From the NCBI GenBank assembly GCA_036971475.1, contig JBAIZL010000002.1, positions 174,715,524 through 174,779,523 of the forward strand: DNA of 64,000 nt, read 5' to 3'. The notes beneath the pieces were generated by a model. That model searched no databases, was not told the DNA's origin, and saw only the letters and a program-made list of their open reading frames with translations. The translations under genes and the position numbers were made by a program. The stretch's first letter is position 1. Every line of letters begins with the position of its first letter. Of this stretch, positions 27,461 to 38,770 are shown in pieces. This DNA comes from Prosapia bicincta (lineage: Eukaryota; Arthropoda; Insecta; Hemiptera; Cercopidae).

Positions 27461-29880
27461 CCGAGCTTAGGTTAGGGCATTTTTGCAGTCAATCCGCTAG
27501 TTTAAACTAAAATATGAGCTTGTCTTGCATGTTTTTTATATACAGTATCTCTCCTTCACGTGTTGGGAGGAAAACACCCTGGCCCAAGATCATGAGGAGA
27601 TGTGACTAACTGTAGTCGCCAATGGATAAGGGCTCTGATGAACGGGCTGCAACACCTAAGCAAACTCACACTGATAATTCAGCCATCACTTCTAAGCTAG
27701 TCGTCACTAGTATGATTTTCTAGAAACTCGACGAATGTTAAATTTAGAATGTTATGGTGAGAAAAATAGAATTTTCCACTTGTAAGATATCATTAGAATA
27801 CTATTTTAGTCAGATGGACAACAATCGGCAGCGGTCAAATGAAATAAGTGATTTATTTAGGAAGGTGGGAGACGATCATATGTTTCCTTAGAATATAAAC
27901 TGAGCCGTTTAAGTCAGACGCTTTCATTAATGGTGAATATATAACTACCCCAGCCTCTGCAAGTGCAAAATGTTGAGCTTGAGTTGATTAGTTCTCGATT
28001 AAACGAAAAACTCTATCAGTTTACATTACCCTCATCGCATCAGACATTAAAGTTATCATAGCAAAAGTTATACCTTGTATAACTCAATAACGCCGAGTAC
28101 ATTATCCCGATTATCCATGGGAACACGGGCAGATGTGTAATATTAAAAAGGTAAGCGCTTAGCACTAAGCCGATTACTTGAAGCTCCGGTGCCAAGCAAG
28201 TAATAAGGAACATAAGCGTGATAGATACAACAAGTACCTGTTGGATAGAGAGAGTTTAGAGTAAAAGTATAGAAAGATGGCGCCTTATAGACTTTAAATT
28301 CTTAACTACGCAAAATGCAGCAAATTACTTTTTTCTAGTCAACTTAGTTGTTGAATAAATTATAGCATCTCTCTTTGTCAGTGCCTAATTACTTCCTAAG
28401 ATTTATTTCTTTTTAAATGTTTCGCTACTTATAAACCCGTAATTGTATAATACCTCTCCCAATAATTCCTCCTATACTATTACGGAAACTCCACTTTCAA
28501 TTCCTGAAATAAATTAATCTCGATGCAAACCCTGACAACTTCCCAATTTAACTTTCACTATATTTACCTTTGGCTCCTTAAATTTATCTCCCGTCTCCCT
28601 GATCCATTGCCTACCAGATATTAATCCCTTGTCCAGTAATAATCGTCATTTTCTTATTTTGATCATTCTTTATTTTTATAATGTCTATCCTTAAATTACT
28701 AAGAATATTTAATTAAGGTTTTCTCTGATATCATTTTCTACCTTTATAAGGCTTAATTGAAACAAGTGATGCTATTCAATAGGTAGATAATGGAAAAACT
28801 GAAAGTGGTATGGAAACGGGCAGTTCTCAACAAACTTTCCAACTCTCAGATAAATAGACCAAATGTCTCAGATATTGCAGGATTCTCTAGTAGCTCGTAC
28901 GTAGACGGTAACGGTGGATGGACGACCAAGAAATCTTCTCTTAGGATATTGTGCCGCTACGACCATCATAGACTCAGATGATTTTTCTCACAAGATGATA
29001 TGGGTGCTACGGACTGCTACAGTAGATGTTGATATTTTTTTCGAGGAGACAGTAGCTTCCTTCCAACTCGGGGAGAAGCAGTTTTTATCATCGATTATTG
29101 GAGGCCAGTATTGATGACGATGTAATACTGAGGACAGATACTTGAATGTGTAATTATTTAAAGGTGACGTAGGCAAAGACGTTTTGACTACAATACATCG
29201 AAACATTTCTACTAGGCAAACTATGTAAATAGAGTTGATATCTAACTGTGTCCAAGCAGTAAAAATATTTTCCCAAGTGAGAAAAAACTAAAATTACATC
29301 TGATGAGTGTGAAAATGAAAAGTGTACCATTGAAGAAGGGCCATAAACTTATTGCATGCTCGATATATCATCAGGGAAAAAAGGTCACTAGACAAGTGAA
29401 CAATTCAAATAGGCTTGATAATGTATCTGCTTTTAGAGAAGTCCTTCAAAGAAAAGAATTTATTAATAAATAACACAACAATTATTACATATCAGAAAAT
29501 AAAAGCAAAATGATATGATACTAACATTAGATATACAGCCCTGGTATCCTCTGTGCACGATGAATCATCTGTTATATTAGTTTCAAGAGACAATATTATG
29601 GAATCGGAGACAGTAGTACGCCGTCTCTTAAATATTACAACTTTATAGAAATATCTAAATAGAAATTACTGCAAGCACCAAGGCAATGCATATGGGTTTG
29701 TTAAGTGCGAAGAAGGATCAGTGTTTCGTTGTGTAATGTGAAGAGTGAAAGCTTTAGTAACTGACAATAACAGGGCGTGTTGAGTGTTATTATTAATAGA
29801 GTATTATCACATTTATTAGGTAATATTAGTTCCAAATATATCCGTGTTTTAAACATTTTTATAAATATTATTTGTGTAAC
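27461..29880. other. Non-coding, moderately AT-rich DNA
   Basis: Nothing is recognised. Small overlapping ORFs on both strands at 28790-29206 look incidental. No splice-delimited exon can be supported. Confidence 0.5.
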
Positions 29881-30160
29881 TAATAGTAGCCATTGTGGGT
29901 GTGTGTGTGCCAAACCTCACTAAGTCTGCACCCTCTCTGGGAGAACATTTTGTCCCCGATTTCGCGTACCCCCTCAACAAGGTAACCACAATTACACGTT
30001 TTTCGCGTAAGCTATACCTAGTGATGATGGACTATGTAGGGCCGAAACGCGCATTTCAGCCGCGGTCAAAATATGATCCCACCCGACTTACCAAATCCTG
30101 GTACCTGTGGTGTGTCGAGCGTGATCTGCTAGTTTATAAATCCCTGGACTTTGTTTAAAA
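29881..30160 (+). mobile_element. GC-richer island with hammerhead-like core, probable retroelement end
   Basis: This 280-bp island is about half G+C inside AT-rich flanks and is open in one frame for 87 codons, with no recognisable domain. Near its middle, GTGATGATGG (30021) and GCCGAAACGC (30041) form a degenerate version of the CTGANGA...GAAAC core, with C1 changed to G and a weak stem. The GAAACGCG context is shared with the motif at 13130. I infer a decayed Penelope-type terminus, but a fragment of some other element is equally possible. Confidence 0.3.
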
Positions 30161-31289
30161 ACCAACCTAAATATTCAAACTCATTTAGGTGATAATTTAT
30201 ACCTTAAAAAATTGTTTTTGAGTATAAATTTATTTGTTACTTTCTTAATGCAATAATATTTGTTAAGAATCTTATTGCCAATTTTATTTAATTATTTAGT
30301 TATATCATTGTAGCTGGTTGGAAAACGTTTATACAATTTTATTTAGAAGCTTTACCACAGGTTAATTTAGTAATTACAAACGTTTGTTTGTTTTATATTG
30401 TATTGTATTATTCAATTGAAAAATTATATTATAAATTAAAATTTGCGTTTCAAAAACAACATATAATTATCTTTCATTAAATTTTTGTTATTTATTTACC
30501 ATTAATTATACGCTATTCTTTAGACATTAAATATATTTGAATGTTTTATAAAGTTCTTAAATGTTCTTCTAATCTTAGCATAAAGTTCAATATTCAATTG
30601 GATATCACTATTATTTAACTGTTTCTAATATTTGAAGTCCTTATGAGAACGGTTTTGTTTCTCAGAGTTCGAAATTGTACACATAAAATCACATACCTAT
30701 TTAAATATAACTATAAGCATGTATATCTTTTTTTATTTTATGTCCATATACGTTTTTGTAGTAGTAAATTGCAAAAGTACTTTCGAAGTGCCTTTGGTTT
30801 TAATTCATATTTGTCCTCCCAAACTTAAATCTTAAGGATATTCGAACCAAGTTTAATGGATTCACATTTTACAGTTATTTGATGCTAGATGTTAGACTTA
30901 GTATATATACACATAAAATAAATTCTATTCACTTAATTACTAAATCACCTTTTAATGATTTTAGTTATAAATAAATTATTTGATTTTCGATACTTACTCT
31001 AAATAAATTTTGTGACTATTCATTTTGAACATATAAAGGTTTTTTACTTTGTAAAAACGTAATTTTATTATTTCTTGATCCTATGATTCTAGAACTATCA
31101 ATTAAATACTGTAACAAATTATTTAATTATCACCACCAATATTTTTACTGTTTAAAATAGCCATTTGTTTATATATTTTTTAAATATTCATTTCCTACAA
31201 GTGATTCAATTTACGCATTAAGAAATTTGATTACATGAATTTAAGACATTTTCACTATTTTAATAAATGGTTAATTTCAATTAAAATTG
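30161..31289. other. Very AT-rich non-coding stretch
   Basis: No ORF, array or element end is recognised. Composition changes abruptly on both sides. Confidence 0.6.
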
Positions 31290-31613
31290 CCCCAAAAACT
31301 TTCACTGGAATGGGTGTGGTTTTCCTGGATTTTCCTGGCCTCTTGGTTCTTGTAGCCATGGTCACTGATCAATTTTAAGGCCGGTTTTAATACTTTTTTA
31401 CATTGATAGAAACTTCCAGTTCGATTTCGCGGGCGGTCGAAGGCAGATCATCTCCACGTCCATCATTGGCTTGGGTGTAAGTCTCATCCACGGTACAGCA
31501 TCCTGAACTTTCTTCTGGATCTCCAGAAACACGTCCGTCTCCAATGAAAGCTAAATTGCGAGACCTATTGCTAGTGGGCAGATTCCCCTACCCTTGCTAC
31601 TGGGTTTATCCAT
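31290..31613 (-). pseudogene. Broken ORF1-like retroelement fragment
   Basis: Read on the minus strand, an ATG at 31613 opens MDKPSSKGRG. After a frame change the text continues as NLPTSNRSRNLAFIGDGRVS and on through an acidic, serine-rich stretch to a stop at 31387. A further one-base change in an A run would reopen the frame through ISDHGYKNQEARKIQENHTH. The pattern LPS...(I/R)(N/D)VK...L..(D)(H/G)...R..(E)E also appears in the fragment at 34658-34906, so the two look like diverged relatives. I do not recognise a domain. The position directly downstream of a LINE 3' end and the mixed frames suggest gag/ORF1 debris from a retroelement. The family is not assigned. Confidence 0.35.
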
Positions 31614-31721
31614 TTGTCAAGACTCTATCTTAACTTGTAACATGGTATACTTTGAACTTTCTTTTGATGATTTTTGCTCGTTTTTTCGCTGATATTTTAA
31701 AATGTCACTTATGGCGCAATA

Positions 31722-33046
31722 TACTTACTTACTTACTAGCCAACGCCCACTCTTGGCTGTTGGGCCATTTGGTGGCGCGCTGACCAGTAGAGGCCAGAAA
31801 TCTCTTCTTCCTTCGTGTCGTTCAGGGGTCTATGGTCCAGAGCTGTACGTGACTGGAGGTGCTCAGCTGTCATGTCCTCCTTGCTGTCGCAAAGGGTACA
31901 CCTGTGAGACGAGAAGACGTGTATTTGGTTTAGGTGTGCAGCTAGGTAGTCGTGTCCAGTGGTGAGTCTAAAGAGTCCAACCCCGTCCCGTCGGGGTAAC
32001 ATGTTGTTAATTGGCCCGTTTTCGACAAGAGCAGCCCAACGTTTATCAAGAGATGCTCCCCTTAAGTAGGCTTGAGTGCTCCTCTTTATTGCAGCATTTA
32101 TTTGTATTTTTATGGAGGGGAGCGAAGTTGCTACGCTCGGCTGTGGGAGCGTTGTTCCTTTTTTTGCAAATGAGTCGGCTAATTCATTACCTCTTATATC
32201 GACGTGGCTGGGGATCCATTGTAATTCAATTTTCCATCCAGTATTCATTAGTTTTGACAAATTTTGACGACAGGCTAGAGTGGATCAGCAATCGGTCTTC
32301 TTGTTATTTGTTACGGCCATTATTCCAGCCATTTAGTCTGCAAGAAAGACTGGTTGTGCCGGTGTCTTTATTTTCTTCATTTCGTTTGATGCGGCTAGTA
32401 TGGCGGTTATTTCACCGTCAAAGTTACTTTGGTTGTTACCAACTGCTAGCGATCCTTCGAAAAGATTACAGTAATAACCAGCTCCAGTCTGTCCTTTGTC
32501 TGGGAGGCACGATCCATCGGTATATACATGTAGCCACTGTGTCTCTGGATAGAATGTGTTGATGGTTCTGAGGGCTGCAGCCTTTAGTTCTAGTGGGTTA
32601 CAATCTTTCTTTGGGATAGTGTGGTCAAGAAGATTTAGGATTCCCTTGGGCAGTGAATTGAACATTTCATGTGTCCCGATATCTGTTGTATGAGTGCCAA
32701 TGTTGATGTTGTATTTCTTAATCAACTCTCTATATGTGGTTATCGGAGTTTTTTGTGTTTTTAGCCTCGTTGTGGCTTCTTTAAAGTTTGCCCATCGATG
32801 GCTGTACGTCCTTTTGTTTCTCTCCCAAAACGGATGATGGCGCAATATTGTGATATTTTTAACGCCATAGTATTCTCTACCCTTCATATAGTTTTTACAA
32901 ATTTGATTGACTGTTAGTCCCCTCCGTTCGTAACTTGCCCTATTACGGCACTCGAAACTATTTCTTCCCCCACTTGACACTTTTCTAAATTTTTGTTTAT
33001 TGTTTTTGGAGAAGTCATATAACCATGTATAAATTACATTTATAAT
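31722..33046 (-). mobile_element. 5'-truncated LINE, 3' part with RNase H domain and TAAG tail
   Basis: The 3' end of a non-LTR retrotransposon on the minus strand. Reading 5' to 3' it holds the linker after the reverse transcriptase, an RNase H domain (YTDGS, then the DGEITAI glutamate, FLAD, and HVDIRGNELAD), and a C-terminal region with RLTTGHDYLAAHL and CTLC...H. The C-terminal knuckle has lost its last cysteine (HLQS). The frame ends VGVG-TAG at 31736 and is followed at once by TAAGTAAGTAAG (complement at 31723-31737), a LINE tail. RNase H plus this tail fits the I group (I/Nimb/Ingi), by family knowledge. No endonuclease or RT catalytic region remains, and composition turns AT-rich at about 33.0 kb. 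Confidence 0.9.
31736..33046 (-). pseudogene. LINE ORF2 C-terminus (RNase H), disrupted
   Basis: This is the coding part of the element, broken in at least two places. The upstream frame runs from 33046 (in-frame stop at 33047-33049) to a TAA at 32333, just after FLAD, where the family normally has a serine. A frame change then gives MAGIMAVTNNKKTD, and a TGA follows near 32286. The frame resumes through SKLMNTGWKIELQWIPSHVD to the terminal TAG at 31736. Three of the four acidic catalytic positions of RNase H (YTDGS, DGE, FLAD) lie before the break and the fourth (NELAD) after it, so no active enzyme can be made. The ATG-like start at 32980 is arbitrary, because the true ORF2 start is missing. 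Confidence 0.88.
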
Positions 33047-34657
33047 TTATAAAAATTTTATTTAGAAAATTTGTTAATAAATTTACTTGTAAATTTTTAA
33101 TTTACAATAATCTGTTTTTATTAGTTTTTTTAAACGTTTTTTAAACTTTGGTGGTTTTTCTTTACTTTTATTCCGTTATTTCATTTTTGCGTTTTGATTT
33201 TCTTAAATAAAAAGAACCTATTTTATTTTAACATTACAATTAGAAGAAAAATAAATTTATTTATAGTTGGTCTATTCCGTGACCAAAGTCCGTTTGGACA
33301 GGCCTTGTTTACTTAAACAGGTAAAGAATTTGCTTCTCTCCTACTTTCCCTTGCGGCGATGTCATTTTTAAACTTTTACGAAAATAATATTAAAAATATT
33401 TTGGCCTAAAAACAAAATCTTTCCTTTGAGACGGAGCGTGTGTTAATAGATATATAACACATTTATGGGTAAGAACTAATAATTTTGTGTGAGTGCATGT
33501 GTCTGTGTTAACCTGCGTGTGCGTGTGCGTGTGTTTCAACGTCCCTCCGCCACTTTGCAGAATAATATATTTATATATCTGCTGCTCACACCGTTTTGTG
33601 TACCGTGCTAAGATCCCTAAATTTGTCTTGTGTTCCCGCGTAATGTACCACGCCCAAATGCACGCCTATTCCCGCTGACTCTTACCGTAACGTTTGTATG
33701 ACCTCCCCTAAGTTGGTTGGCAGGTTTATTGGGTCTGTATTAAGTCACACATGTCAGTAAAATAGTCAGCTGGAAAGAAACAACATTTATATGAACACAC
33801 AAAATTTTCAGAGAATCTTACCACTTCATGAGATCTGCAGGCACAGCAAGGGGACGTGCATAATATGATCATATTTAAGATACCGATTTTAAAAGGCTCC
33901 TGTGTTCTTTAAACATGATCTGCCAGTAGACATCATCTCTGGGCTTCAATACAAAAAACCAACTAACTTTTAGAATAGCTCAATAAAATTGTTCTCAGGA
34001 GAAAACTCGTTTGACAAAACATTAGGTTCTGAATTTTATATATTTATTAATTAATGAAATTTAATTAAAACTGTACTCTGATTTTATAACCCTGATTTAC
34101 CAGTTGAAAAAAACTAAAAGATTTTATTGGTTGTTCCACACAGGATAAATTCAAATACTGTAAGTTTTTCTAATGCATTTAATTACTGCTTTTATACTAA
34201 ACTAATGTTCTTTTCAAATAAAACATTTTTAGATCTCTTTTATCTGCACAAATTATTAATTAAAAGTTCGTTAATTTTCTCATATTTAAAACCTAAATTT
34301 CATATACAATTTATTTATTACATTTACATATAAAAAAAAAATATTTCCAAATTTAACATAATAAAATACTTTATCTTATTATTTCAAAATTGAATTGGTA
34401 AATTCACATTTTATTATAAATTATTTTAAAGTTTATATGATTCAATAAATCTGGTCTTCTTGAAAATGATTGGCTTATGGCTAAAACCACTTTCTAAATT
34501 TAATATTTATTATTTATTATTTTTTTATTATTCATTTGTTATACTAATTACTTTTATTACTTTTAAGATTTATTTAATTATTCAACATAGAATGAAGTCA
34601 TTGTTTAAGCTTAATTGAAAATTAGAATTTAATACATTTAACTGACTAAATTTTACG
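33047..34657. other. AT-rich stretch with a GT-rich patch
   Basis: Mostly AT-rich DNA. A GC-richer patch at about 33280-33720 includes short GT/GC alternations (33511-33533). On the minus strand it has a brief frame starting MTSPQGKVGEKQ near 33363 that stops after 18 codons. It may be further retroelement debris, but I cannot support a call. Confidence 0.4.
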
Positions 34658-35070
34658 TTAATTCGTATATAATAGAGAAAATGACTTGCCAAGGATTTCT
34701 CTGGTTTCCTCTCGTCTGAATTCCCTGGTCCCTGGACATCGGAAGTTGCCATCCCTGGTCAGTCGATGGAAGTCCTTCCCCATTTTCACGTCCCGGAGGC
34801 TGAGTCTGAAGCCCTCGTCCATGGATGGAAGTAGACGGCGGAAACGTGGTGGTTTTGTCCCATCTGGCCTTATGGTGGTTCTAGGCTCGATCCGACAGAG
34901 CGGCCGTTAGCACCGTATTAAAATAATTTTACAGACTGCCTTACAGGTCCTTAAGATCCTGTATTTATTGCGGCTGTGTCACCCTTCCCCACCGCTCTAC
35001 CGCTCGTCGCTATCTCCGTGCTTGTTTCTTGTACGGGCGGGTTGGACAACTTATTAGTTTTAACCTGCAT
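34658..35070 (-). pseudogene. Second ORF1-like retroelement fragment, frameshifted
   Basis: On the minus strand an ATG at 35070 opens MQVKTNKLSNPPVQ and runs 39 codons to a TAA at 34951. A frame one base away carries on, interrupted by a stop at 34907, into an 83-codon open stretch at 34658-34906 rich in arginine (PPRFRRLLPSMDEGFRLSL ... REFRREETREIL). The LPS...DVK...L.R.G...RE pattern parallels the fragment at 31290-31613. The opposite strand is also open over 34686-34910, so strand choice rests on this similarity and on the neighbouring minus-strand LINE. No known domain is recognised. Confidence 0.3.
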
Positions 35071-37334
35071 AATTTTGTTATCTGTTTTAGAACACTGAAA
35101 AATTGTCTAAGAAAAATGTTTAAAATCTGTTTTCACTACTGTCTATATTGGATTTTTCTGGTCTTTTCAAAATGTCGATGATAGTTCTACGTGGCCTAGT
35201 TCTCAAGTTAGCATTTTTCGTCACTTAGAAAATTTTTCACTTCACTCTCGTTCGTCAAATTTAGTTGGTTATTACAGTTTCATGCTATTATAATATTTAA
35301 TTTATCTTAATAATACTTATTAAAAATTTTATTGACTTCTTAACTCTTTACTATGTTTATTATACCATAAATTAAAACCTTATTATTTAAATAATAAAAT
35401 TGTTATTTAAAAAATAAGAAATTATTAATTTCTTAATTGAAACGTTAAATCAGAACGTTTTAACGTGTGTGTATTTAAATTAGATAAAAAGCAAATGATT
35501 TAATAAAACGAATTAAAATGTACTTTCATTATTAAGTAACAATTAGGTTTGGTAGTTTCACCAGAAAGTGTGTTACAAGAAACTTGCCACTGAACGTTAT
35601 ATTTCTTAAAGAGAATCTTAAAAAACTGGAATCCAGCTGCAGCACATGTTTATACAAAAGCACTTACAAAAAATAAAGTCAATGATAACGTTTTCAGATA
35701 TATATTTTATTTTAAATAAAGTATCTGATCCGAATTACAGGTTATAATGTCACACGTTTTGTAATAAAATTAGGTTTCGTAACTTAAAAAATAGACTCTG
35801 AAACCAAGTATATAAATCATCTCCCAAACATACAGGTATGTAGTAGAAGCAATATTTACAAGAAACAATTCAATATAATAAGTGTTTAGCACGCATAACA
35901 ATAACTTTTTAAATTTTCATTTAAACTATGAAATAATGGATTGGATGTTTACAAAATGTTTATAAAGTATAATATTAACGTTATAGATTTAATTAGCGAT
36001 TATATTTACTATAAATTTGTTGCAACATAAAACTTTAAATAGTTTCTTAATTTGTTATAGTTACATCAAGTTTCAATTGGATGTGGATGAAATGATACCT
36101 TTTAATATTATTTTACGGTGTTAACTATACATTTTATTATACAATTTTGTCAAACATTTAGAGACTTTTTACCTGTAACTTACAGCCTATTTAGTACCTA
36201 ATGTACTAATAGCGATCTTATGTATCAGATTCCGTTATTATTTTGCTTTATACTAAATAATGTCAAACATTTACACTTTTGTAATTAATTGTAACTTATA
36301 AACTGTAAAGTAATAATGATTACTTAGACTTCAATATTATTGCAATTTTATTAGTAATTTCGTCCATGTGGTAATAAATATACCAGGCCATAATATTTCT
36401 TAGTATTCTACATACTGTTAAAATGTTATATTTAAAGATATTTTTGGATTAGGAATATTAAAACTTTTAAACTTGTGTGTCCCCTAAAATGTTTTGTAAT
36501 CATTAATAGTGTCATACAAAAATGTAATGACGGTAAATAGCAATAATGATGGTATTAATAGTAATATTTAAAACATAATTTCGTAATTTGAATATGAGTC
36601 TCGGATTTTATTTGCTCAAGATGATAGGGGAAACTTTTACGTCTGACCTTCAAAAATTAACGGATTCCCGAACTCATAGTTTAGGTACATTTATGTAACA
36701 ATTTAGATCACAATACATAGCGTTTTAATTTTGTATTATAGACATTGGTGGAGGTTGCTTAAACGTTTTCTCTTAGTACGTTATAGATGCTACAAGTTGT
36801 TGATTTGTTAAAGGAACTTATATAAGTTTTTGTACAAGCACATTTATAATAGACCATAATTTGGTCAAAATTTAACTTTAACTTTTAACTTACTAATTAG
36901 TGATTTTATAGCCTCCCAGTAGTGTTATGTTTTATAGGCGCCCTTACTGGATTACTTTATATCCTACCAAATTAACGGATTCAGATAAGAAATTGTCATA
37001 AAAAAACAGATTTGGTTGTACAATAATGATATAGAGCTGATGTTATGGTTAAAGCAACTAAGGCAGACTGAATATAAATTCTTTTTGTTTTATATAATTG
37101 TTGTAATTTTCTTTTATATTTTGTATTTTAATACATTACATATTTTGCACTTCAAAAATTGTTATCAGAGAGCACCGTCTGAAAGTCATATTGGAGATAG
37201 GAAAATAAGAATTCTATTCAATAATTCTATACAAAGTAATTTGAAAATCAGAAATATTGCGTTTATCTTTTCTGATATTGAAAATCCGGAATCTGAAAAG
37301 CAAAAACGGCAATCTATCTTAAAATAACCTCCGT
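35071..37334. other. Very AT-rich unique DNA
   Basis: No element or gene is recognised. A 103-codon open frame at 37016-37327 has a hydrophobic stretch made of AT-rich codons, but no family signature and no supporting context. Confidence 0.55.
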
Positions 37335-37359
37335 GTATATATATATATATATATATATA
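37335..37359. repeat. (TA)n microsatellite
   Basis: A short TA tract directly upstream of an inverted repeat. Confidence 0.9.
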
Positions 37360-37384
37360 ACAGTTGTCTGCCTCTCCTGTACAT

Positions 37385-37545
37385 CCTCGGCTTACAATAT
37401 TTTCCTCTAATGAAACGTGTCGGAGTGACTGTATTTTCTAATTTTAAATTGTACTATTTTTAATTGAGTATGATTTAAGTTTTGAAAATGCAGTCACTCC
37501 GAAACGATTTAACAGAGAATATAATTTTAGTTTTAGTAAAGGGGG
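37385..37545. repeat. Imperfect inverted repeat (hairpin-forming)
   Basis: Arms centred on CGGAGTGACTG (37421) and CAGTCACTCCG (37491) are complementary over roughly 30 bp with few mismatches, with weaker similarity extending outward to about 60 bp per arm. The spacer is about 30 bp and AT-rich. It lies beside a TA tract and may be a small inverted-repeat element. No target duplication was identified. Confidence 0.7.
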
Positions 37546-38553
37546 AAAACTACTCAATTATATAGAAATATTACTAACAGAAATAAACATAAGTAGATCA
37601 AGAGTTTCAACCTCTGTAGACCTTAAGGTAATGGAAAATAATTAAGCTGGTAGTCAGTATTTGAAGGCGGACGTCAAGCAGTGATGAAAATGATCCAGTT
37701 ATAGTGTATTCCCAGTTTTACGAGGAAACTCCCGACAAAATCCGTAAACATACTGCGGTATGAAAATGTCTTTATTTATTGTGACTGGACGGAATGTTAT
37801 TCTGATAGAATAAGCTTTTTTGTCGCTACACCTATTATGGGAAAACCGCTTTTTCAACATGAATTAATAACAGCACAAAATCTGCCTTTCTCTGTGGTTT
37901 CTGATGTTGGAATAGCATCAAAGACATAACGCTGCCATGATTTAAGCGGTTTTCGTTAAAAAGAAGAAGTTAATAACGCAATATTTTATTTTTCATACAG
38001 GTCTAACCGCATTCCGTGGTTAGGTTTGCTCCTGGGTGTCTTTAAATTACAAGGCTATTATTAATAAAAACCTATAGGATTATTATGAATACATAGGTTA
38101 TCTAGATTTAACCCGATACAAAATGTTAACGCCTATCTAGTAATTTTGTTCAAGCTTAAAAAAAGGCAAAAACTAATTCGGCCTATTCATAAATAAATTT
38201 AACTCCAAACACAGATGGATGTTAAGCCTGCCCCATATCTAGGGCCTCACACTGGCAGGATTAGGACCTCAATTTTTTGTAATAAAGTATAACTTATAAT
38301 TTAACAAAATTAACATATGAGCACTTGACGTCGTAAAGTTGGTTCCTGCTTTCCCCTCTCGATAATACGAGGATGAGGTACTACGTGATAAAATCTGTAT
38401 CCAAAGTTTTTAACTAAACGAAAATTTTGTCCTCCAGACGAAGTCCTCATTCACAGACTTTTTCGCATTTCAATAGTAGAAAATTAGATCACTATACTTA
38501 ACCTTTGCAAAAGATTTTTTTTCTCCCTGTACAAAACCTTTTTTAGGTGCAGA

Positions 38554-38556
<3 letters not shown>
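37546..38556. other. Non-coding AT-rich DNA
   Basis: Nothing recognised. Confidence 0.6.
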
Positions 38557-38621
<65 letters not shown>

Positions 38622-38709
38622 AGAACGAAGTCAAAATACAAATACAAGAAATATAATTGAATTTACAATTCTTGTATTTTGACTTAGTTCTTTATTAATA
38701 CACAAGATT

Positions 38710-38766
<57 letters not shown>
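38557..38766. mobile_element. Hairpin element between two (TA)n tracts
   Basis: TA tracts at 38557-38614 and 38722-38766, with a short CA run at 38711, enclose a palindrome. The left arm AAAGAACGAAGTCAAAATACA (38620-38640; 20 of 21 bases pair) is matched by 38673-38693, with a 32-nt AT-rich loop. The layout of two opposed ends set in TA repeats repeats that of the PLE-derived palindrome at 59781-59884, though the sequence differs. No ORF and no hammerhead core. Element status is inferred. Confidence 0.6.

Positions 38767-38770
<4 letters not shown>

Noticed and set aside
28790..29206. Overlapping ORFs on both strands in slightly GC-richer DNA
   Set aside because: Three frames are open for 60-70 codons each with no recognisable domain. 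Nothing favours one strand.
37016..37327. 103-codon ORF with a hydrophobic stretch
   Set aside because: AT-rich codons mimic a membrane segment. There is no family signature, no splice context and no conserved partner in the window.
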